Shown piece after piece: positions 58,901-64,000 of a DNA stretch of 64,000 bases. The DNA comes from Mya arenaria (lineage: Eukaryota > Mollusca > Bivalvia > Myida > Myidae): NCBI RefSeq assembly GCF_026914265.1, contig NC_069124.1, positions 29,937,423-30,001,422 of the forward strand. Direction: 5' to 3'. The number at the start of each line of letters is the position of its first letter. Within the stretch, counting starts at the first letter, position 1. A program made the translations under genes and the position numbers. The notes under the pieces are model-generated. The model ran no database searches. It saw only the letters and a list, made by a program, of their open reading frames with translations, and had not been told where the DNA came from.

Positions 58901-61900
58901 TAGGTCTTTACTGGGCTTGGTGTTCTTACATATGGATGCTGTATTCTTGCTCTTTTAATAGCCGCAGTTTTCAATTTCATTCTTGTCTCTAGTTTTCTTC
59001 CTTTCACCTTTGTGTACACTTCTTTATTTGCAGCATGAGCTAAATCTGTTTCTTTAACACTCTGATCTGAATTTGTTTCTTTAACACTGTCACTCAGTTT
59101 TCCCTTGGTGGTATTGGATTTATCAGTCGCTCCACTTCCTCCTTGTAATACTTTATTAAGAATGACCTTCAGGGTGTAACAATCTGTTAAAGAACTTCTT
59201 AACACATCTTCATTGATATTATCGATATAAGTTTTCAGTTCCTCAGGAGTGTGATTTTTCCAATGAATGTCATCTATCAAGCTCCTGATTGGGTTTTCTG
59301 GGTTCAATGTGGGAGGTTCAAGGTCTTGGTTTTCTGTCGCTAGGGGCTCCAATTTTGGGGATAGATTGTCAGACTGCGGTGTTACATTTCTGTTTGCACC
59401 TCTACCTCGACCTGTGACATAGCAACATTATAGTTATGAGCTGCCCACACAATCTGATGCACATGTACTTCCAGTTGAAAAACACGAATTAACATTCTTG
59501 CTTTCAGCTAATTAAAACTATTTTGTGTATTTTTTGGTGATTGAAAAGGGGATTGATATTAACAAGAATTGATCATTGCCATGGCAACCAGAGCAGAGTT
59601 AATTATGTTAAGATTGTATAAAATTTATCTTCAAACATAATACTTTCCTTATAAAATGTTTAACATGAACTTAAAGTTTTTTAATTAAATATCAATTCCA
59701 CCTTCTATCATTTGAATCCCAAATCAATATACCCACCTCTGCCCCTGCCCCTCAGTTGACCACGTCCACTCTGGCCCCTTCCCCTGGGTTGACTTCCTCC
59801 ACTCTTGCCCCTCCCCCTCTTGGGGGCTGAGAAATTCACAGCCCACACCCGACCTGCAACATAAATAGTTCTTTTAGTACAAGTATAGTAAAACATGCAC
59901 CATTTTTATAAAATATAAATCTTAGAGCAGTCACAGACTGCCATATCCCCTACAGAATTAATAACAGTATTGATTTTGCCTAATGACAACAAAGAGCAAT
60001 AATTAAAAAGTTTAATGCAGCCGGAGTTATGGTTGCTGGGCACTGCACTTCTCCTCTATAAGAACTATCTGTACATGAAGTTTGAAGTGAATACCTCAAA
60101 AACTTTTCGAGTTACGCTCCGGACAAAAAATAAGTATGAAAATCAACATAGGGCAATAACTCAAAACATATTGCAGCCAGAGTTATGGTTCCTGTGCACC
60201 GCACTTCTCCTCAATCAATACATCTATGAAATTTAAGGTCATATCTAAGGACTTATCAAGTAATGCTCCGGACAAGATTACCAACACGCACACATGGAAC
60301 ATGCACTAACACACACGCCTTTACTAAATCCCCTTGCTACAAAATAAACATACTGTCAATATAAAACATGTGTACTAAGTTTCATGCAAAAATCTTTCTT
60401 TTTTATTTAATTATGACCAAGGTTAAAGTTTATAAGACGCCACCACTGTAAAACATGTGCACTAAATTTCATGCCAAATCCTCAAATGCTTTTTTAATGA
60501 TGGTCAAGGTCAAGTTTTTACCAGCCACCAAATGCTAATGACAACACCCTTTGACAATAACTCCATTTTTTTTCTTTGAAAAACTGACAAGCTTCAAATA
60601 AGAGCTTCCCCCTGATCCTGACCTTTGCCCCTTCTGGTCCGTTGACCTCTAGCACGCTTGGGGGAGGGCAGACTGGTCCTGTCACACATAGTTTTCCTCT
60701 TTCCCCTGGGGCTGGGCTGCACCTCCTCTTCCTCCCCGCTTCCCTACAAATATACAATCATGTTCATCATAAACAAAGATCAAAACTTATATCATAATTG
60801 TTAAAAGCTGCACTCTCACAGATTGAACGTTTTGACAACTTTTTTTTTTGTCTTGGAACGAGCCATTTTTTTGCGAAAATCAATGGAAACCAGTCATATA
60901 AGACTGCTAACAAAAAATTAGATAGCAAATTTTTTATATTTAAGCTCAAAAATTGATGTTTTATGCATTTTTCTTTAACAGTTACAAATGGTTTAAGTCA
61001 TAAAACATTAATTTTGAACAGAAATATGAAAATCTACAATCTGATTTTTTGTCAGCACTCTCATATTGGTTTGTAGATATTTACGCAAAAATTTGCTCTT
61101 TCCAAGATAAAAAATAAAAAAGTTGTAAAAATGGTTTATCTATGAGAGTGCAGCTTTAACACACAGGGCCTTGTTTAAATAAACATTACAAGGCTTTCCA
61201 GTTTTGATGTTAAACTGTGTTTCAATAAAAAAATATTGTAAGAGCATTTATCGTACAGTTTCTGCCCATTAATTGACATGTTTCCTATGCAGCATTAGGT
61301 TTATGACTAAGATATCTTATTAAAATGAGCCTCTGAACTTTAAAACAAATATTTAAGAGAATCATTATACCTTTGGTACATTAGATTTGAACAGTCAAGC
61401 TTACGGTTCGATGTAAATGTTGTCACATACTAGTGTTGGGAATCGGTTGCAATTTTACTATCGATGATTGGTTCCACTCAAGTAACCGATTATCGATAGT
61501 ACAATCGGTTTTTAAAATACTAGATAGTACCTGAGTTGTAGTTTTATTCATGTACAGTATTAAACTCTTAATTATTATATGCATATACCTTATGTCTATG
61601 ACTGAAGTTATTAAGCGTTGTTGTATAAAAAATAGTCCATTTTCTTGCTCATTGTGGCTTTCATCAGCCATTTTGTTAAAGATAACATCTGAACACTAAA
61701 CTAAATTTTTTTTTTTTTCTTTTTTTTTTTTTTTCGATAATCGATTATAACTAAATACTATCGATTGTCCCCGATTTCAGGCCCAACCAATCGATTTTCG
61801 ATTATAATCGATCATCGGAACATCACTATCACATACGATATATATAATATACACATACAGAACAAAATTTGACAGTTTTTTATATCTCTGTTTGAATTAT

Positions 61901-64000
61901 TTAAAGTTATAAATCTGGCTTAAGTAAAAAACTTATGTGAAATTGTAAAAAAGCTGTAACCTGGTTAAATGGCTGATCAGCTGGTTGCCCATGTGATTTC
62001 TCCCTGGGAGACATCAGTCTGGGAGTGCTTACAGGTGATAAAACTGGAGGTGAACACTCTGGAGTCACTGATGTCTGCACACTGCCGCCAGGACCAGCTA
62101 CAGTGGTTCCAGGGTTTGTACTGTAGGGAATGGGACCTGTCTGCCTAGGTGAGGGCAACAATAATGGTAAAGTAGGTTTATATACTTCACTCGAAGACGT
62201 GCTCATAGGTAAGATGGGGTTTACAGGCTGATCTGAAACAGTACATGGTGAATTGGTGCCCGAATTTCTTCCCGATGAGCTTAAATCCAGCGGAGTTGGA
62301 CACTCTTGCATTCTGGGAGTAGCGGGCACATAGTCAGAATAATCAACATCCGGGAAGAGATCCTGGGTGCAGAAGAATGGATCTAGCTGCAACTCATCCA
62401 TCATCCTGTTCTTGTGCTCATCAAGCATCACGGCACCACTGATAATTTCTACAGAGCTGTCATTCGCTCCACTGTCCATAGGCGTGTTCACCTGGACAGG
62501 ACTTGGCTCACTTAAAACTACATCAGTAGCCATACTCATACAAACAGTTTCCTTATCTCTTCCAACTTGTTCACCGCACTCTGAAGGCGTACTGGTATGC
62601 CGTGATTTTCCGCCAGTCTCTGAAGCTGTACTGGTGTGCCGTGATTTTCCACCATTCTCTGAAGCTGTACTGTTGTGCCGTGATTTTCCACCACTCTCTG
62701 AAGTTGTACTGGTGTGCCGTGATTTTCCACCACTCTCTGAAGCTGTACTAGTGTGCCATGATTTTCCACCACTCTCTGAAGGTGTACTGGATGGCTGCGG
62801 ATTTCCATCACTCGCTGAAGCTATACTTGGATGACGCGACTTTCCACCACTCTCTGAAGCTATACTTGGATGCCGCGATTTTCCATCACTCTCTGAAGCT
62901 ATACTTGGATGCCGCGACTTTCCACCACTCTCTGAAGCTATACTTGGATGCCGCGACATTCCACAACTACTGTCAGAGTCTATTCCACTGTGGTGTTTAA
63001 TCCTAGTCATGGTTTCAAAACTCAATAAATCTTTAACTTTATATTCATACATTGCTTCTGTTTCTTCGGAAGGTTGCATTACAGACATTTCTTGCAAATC
63101 CTCAGTTTCTGGACCAGTGGTTCGGACAGGTAGAGATGTTGTGTAGACAGGGGGAGATGGCGTAGGGCTTGCCGTAGTTGATGGGCTTGTGGTAATTGTA
63201 GGTGAGTGAGTCCCAAGAATGTCTATGATACTGAGGCTTGGATTCCTCGCCGTAGGTGTGTCCTGTTCATTGTCCGGATGGCTGTACCATCGACCCATCA
63301 TCTCTCTGTCGCTCACTGCCTCTGGTATGACAAATGTTTCTCGGATCCGGTCTGATTCACTGGTAGAGACAGGCACAGCACCATGTACAGTCTGGTTCTC
63401 AAGTCTCTCCCTCGCAACCTTTTCCTCATGTCTCCTCTTCAAGTTATTAATATAGCGCACAAGTACAGCTTTGTGAGTAGGATTTAAGTTGTGAAAATTC
63501 AAATCAGTATCTTTAAATGCTTGTTGCAATCTACTCAAAGCATGGCGCAAAACATTTTGTTTGAAAACATCTTGCGGTTGCAAAAGCACTGGACCTACAT
63601 TTCCAGAGATGGGATTATTACTGACATTGCTCTGAGGAGGAGCAGGCTGTCTGATGACATGGGAGTCTGCCATTTGTTGGTGGGCACGTGGAGGAGGAGC
63701 TTGTGAACGGGGCTGTGGAGTGTATACTGGTTGTGCCCCCATCTGCCTCGGTACACTGCTTGACTGGTCAACAGTCCCATACAACATGCCAGGAAATCTT
63801 GGCTGGCCTGCAGCTGACTGGGGACCAGCAAACTGACCCCCAGGTGGCTGTAGTTGGACAAATGTTCCTGCCTGGGACATCTGCTCATACAATCTTGCAC
63901 TTCTATCTGGCTGAGAAGGCATCCGCTGGGTGTGGACTTGATCTTGAGTGGGGAATTGGGGCCTGAACTGTCTGGACTGGCCTGCCTTGGTGAATTGTGG
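52733..64000 (-). CDS. Large multi-SIM nuclear-type protein, 5' end outside window
   Basis: Exons are 61961 to beyond 64000, 60623-60743, 59737-59853, 56130-59411, 53619-53702 and 52733-52818. Phases are 0, 1, 1, 1, 1 and all junctions keep frame, giving at least 1909 aa. In order it has a Gln/Pro-rich start, a predicted helical block (LRHALSRLQQAFKDTD), 13-aa SRHPSIA repeats, an RG-rich stretch, 10-aa SPLLSK repeats, a conserved-looking folded block at residues 385-515 of the large exon, a poly-Lys signal, and acidic regions with SUMO-interacting-motif-like VINLCSDEED, IVLLDES, FEIIDSDEED and DVIDINSDDD. The C-terminus is PPTVINLSDDT. These features suggest a nuclear scaffold that binds SUMO-modified partners. 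I do not recognise the family. Confidence 0.85.
53619..53702 (-). CDS. Multi-SIM protein, penultimate exon
   Basis: Acceptor TTTGCAG|ATGAGG and donor GCAG|GTACGA; phase 1 in and out; 84 nt. It encodes NEVNQLMAPLKQWSSVLMAR, then GLASEGSA. The composition suggests a short helix. Confidence 0.8.
54311..54630. mobile_element. MITE C copy 5
   Basis: 320 bp with complete TTAA-AGCTGCACTCTCACAG ends in inverted orientation. A poly-T run at about 54350-54371 lies near the left end. It lies in an intron of the multi-SIM gene. Confidence 0.8.
55320..55905 (+). repeat. 145-bp tandem repeat (4 copies) with nuclear-receptor half-sites
   Basis: CGGAAACCGTTTTTCATGT recurs at 55462, 55607 and 55752 (and CGGAAACC at 55897), exactly 145 bp apart. 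Units 2-4 contain AGGTCACACTGACCT (55483-55497, 55628-55642, 55773-55787), a perfect inverted half-site pair with 3-bp spacing, directly followed by TGACCTTTGACCC, which is a DR1 on the other strand. Unit 1 has a mutated first half-site. The array lies in the intron between exons 53619-53702 and 56130-59411 of the multi-SIM gene. Confidence 0.88.
55918..55972 (+). repeat. (CAGA)n microsatellite and element tail
   Basis: About 10 CAGA units between two GACCGACCGACAT-like sequences, followed by GTGCAAAACAATATACCCC and AAGGGGGCATAAT. A similar tail without the microsatellite lies at 55157-55216, so this is the conserved end of a dispersed element. Confidence 0.8.
56130..59411 (-). CDS. Multi-SIM protein, 3.3-kb central exon
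   Basis: Acceptor TCACAG|GTCGAG and a consensus donor TTCA|GTAAGT; phase 1 in and out; 1093 full codons. Using residue 1 = 59352, SPLLSK repeats lie at 155-230, three NPAGSVEEK repeats at about 355-379, a folded block rich in hydrophobic and basic residues at 385-515, and poly-Lys at 516-521. SIM-like motifs lie at 561-572, 725-731, 861-871 and 947-956. Reading past the donor meets a stop within four codons, so the apparent end VFSKFF is not the real C-terminus. Confidence 0.9.
58660..58905 (-). repeat. 30-bp in-frame coding repeat (SPLLSK-DHKS, 8 copies)
   Basis: Eight SPLLSK blocks spaced by DHKS or YHKS, at the DNA level CTTACTAAGGAGTGGACTCG units every 30 bp on the plus strand. Near-identity of the units indicates recent expansion. 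The Ser-Pro pairs are possible proline-directed kinase sites. Confidence 0.9.
59737..59853 (-). CDS. Multi-SIM protein, RG-rich exon
   Basis: Acceptor TTGCAG|GTCGGG and donor AGAG|GTGGGT; phase 1 in and out; 117 nt. It encodes RVWAVNFSAPKRGRGKSGGS and then PRGRGQSGRGQLRGRGR. RG repeats of this kind are typical arginine-methylation and RNA-binding segments. Confidence 0.8.
60010..60290 (+). repeat. Dispersed repeat, two about 156-bp units
   Basis: GCAGCCGGAGTTATGGTTGC at about 60018 recurs as GCAGCCAGAGTTATGGTTCC at about 60174; each is followed by GCACTTCTCCTC and a GCTCCGGACAA end. It lies in the intron between 59853 and 60623. No RNA or protein signal was recognised. Confidence 0.6.
60623..60743 (-). 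CDS. Multi-SIM protein, basic linker exon
   Basis: Acceptor TTGTAG|GGAAGC and donor AAAG|GTCAGG; phase 0 in, 1 out; 121 nt. It encodes GSGEEEEVQPSPRGKRKTMC, then SPKRARGQRTRRGK. The PKRAR and RTRRGK runs look like nuclear localisation signals. Confidence 0.75.
60802..61159. mobile_element. MITE C copy 6
   Basis: 358 bp with inverted TTAA/AGCTGCACTCTCACAG ends (one base changed at the right: CTATGAGAGTGCAGC). It lies in the intron upstream of exon 60623-60743 of the multi-SIM gene. Confidence 0.78.
61431..61828. mobile_element. hAT-type MITE, 8-bp TSD
   Basis: It starts TAGTGTTGGGAATCGG and ends GATCATCGGAACATCACTA, with an interior of ATCGATTATAATCGA-type palindromes. The 8-bp duplication TCACATAC is perfect (61423-61430, 61829-61836), as expected for hAT elements. 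It lies in an intron of the multi-SIM gene. Confidence 0.82.
61961..64000 (-). CDS. Multi-SIM protein, N-terminal exon (open at window edge)
   Basis: 680 codons open to the last base; the frame upstream of the ATG at 63922 stays open (QDQVHTQRMPSQP), so that Met is probably internal. Donor CAG|GTTACA, phase 0. Content: Gln/Pro-rich N-part, helix block with LNPTHKAVLVRYINNLKRRH, Pro/Thr-rich linker, about 10 copies of the 13-aa SESGGKSRHPSIA repeat (genomic 62570-62960, 39-bp unit), then more disordered Ser/Pro sequence. Confidence 0.85.
62570..62960 (-). repeat. 39-bp in-frame coding repeat (SRHPSIASESGGK, about 10 copies)
   Basis: 13-residue units. A Pro-Ser-Ile-Ala subtype (SRHPSIASES) is near the N-side and a Thr-Ser-Thr subtype (SRHTSTASES) further on. 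Each has Arg three residues before Ser, a basophilic-kinase-like pattern. Confidence 0.9.

Noticed and set aside
61907..63922. The 671-codon ORF as a separate gene
   Set aside because: The frame is open upstream to the window edge, and its 3' end has a donor that joins in phase to the 60623-60743 exon; it is the N-terminal part of the multi-SIM protein.

Overview
This is eukaryotic, AT-rich, intron-rich and repeat-rich DNA. It most likely comes from a marine bivalve mollusc. That is an inference from gene structure (short exons in kilobase introns), an R7BP/R9AP-family gene, and many short DNA-transposon derivatives and minisatellites of the kind common in clam genomes. No database search was possible. 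All three genes I could assemble are on the minus strand. I joined exons by hand from splice sites, and every junction keeps the reading frame.

Gene 1 (2501-11666, complete, 7 exons, 356 aa) encodes a secreted endonuclease/exonuclease/phosphatase (EEP, DNase I-like fold) hydrolase. Its motifs are spread over the exons in the right order: TFNTG, CLQEVW, FIPRGY, CTHTTA, GDLNAG, LLDHV and SDHFG. Its introns hold a 42-bp minisatellite, an 85-bp tandem repeat and several MITEs.

Gene 2 (15652-35198, complete, 7 exons, 296 aa) encodes a homologue of the RGS7/RGS9-binding proteins (R7BP/R9AP): a syntaxin-like helical region ending in one C-terminal membrane anchor. Two unusual structures lie inside it. 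The 3' end of exon 3 and its splice donor have been amplified about 30 times as a 44-bp minisatellite. Intron 1 holds a 4.6-kb foldback-type transposon whose inverted arms are tandem arrays of another 44-bp unit. That element has a 9-bp target duplication and sits inside an older 0.5-kb MITE with its own 5-bp duplication.

Gene 3 (52733 to beyond 64000, 5' end outside the window, at least 1909 aa) encodes a large, mostly disordered, probably nuclear protein. It has an RG-rich stretch, two sets of internal peptide repeats and about five SUMO-interacting-motif-like sites, the last at its extreme C-terminus. I do not recognise the family. Its stop codon abuts a 69-bp tandem array that would form the 3' UTR. 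An intron carries a 145-bp tandem repeat with perfect nuclear-receptor half-site palindromes.

The spaces between genes (1-2500, 11667-15651, 35199-52732) contain only repeats that I can recognise: MITE families with 3-, 5-, 8- and 9-bp or TTAA target duplications, tRNA-derived SINE-like elements, and a decayed non-LTR retrotransposon whose middle has been duplicated with an 879-bp spacing. No CRISPR, rRNA or convincing functional tRNA gene was seen.
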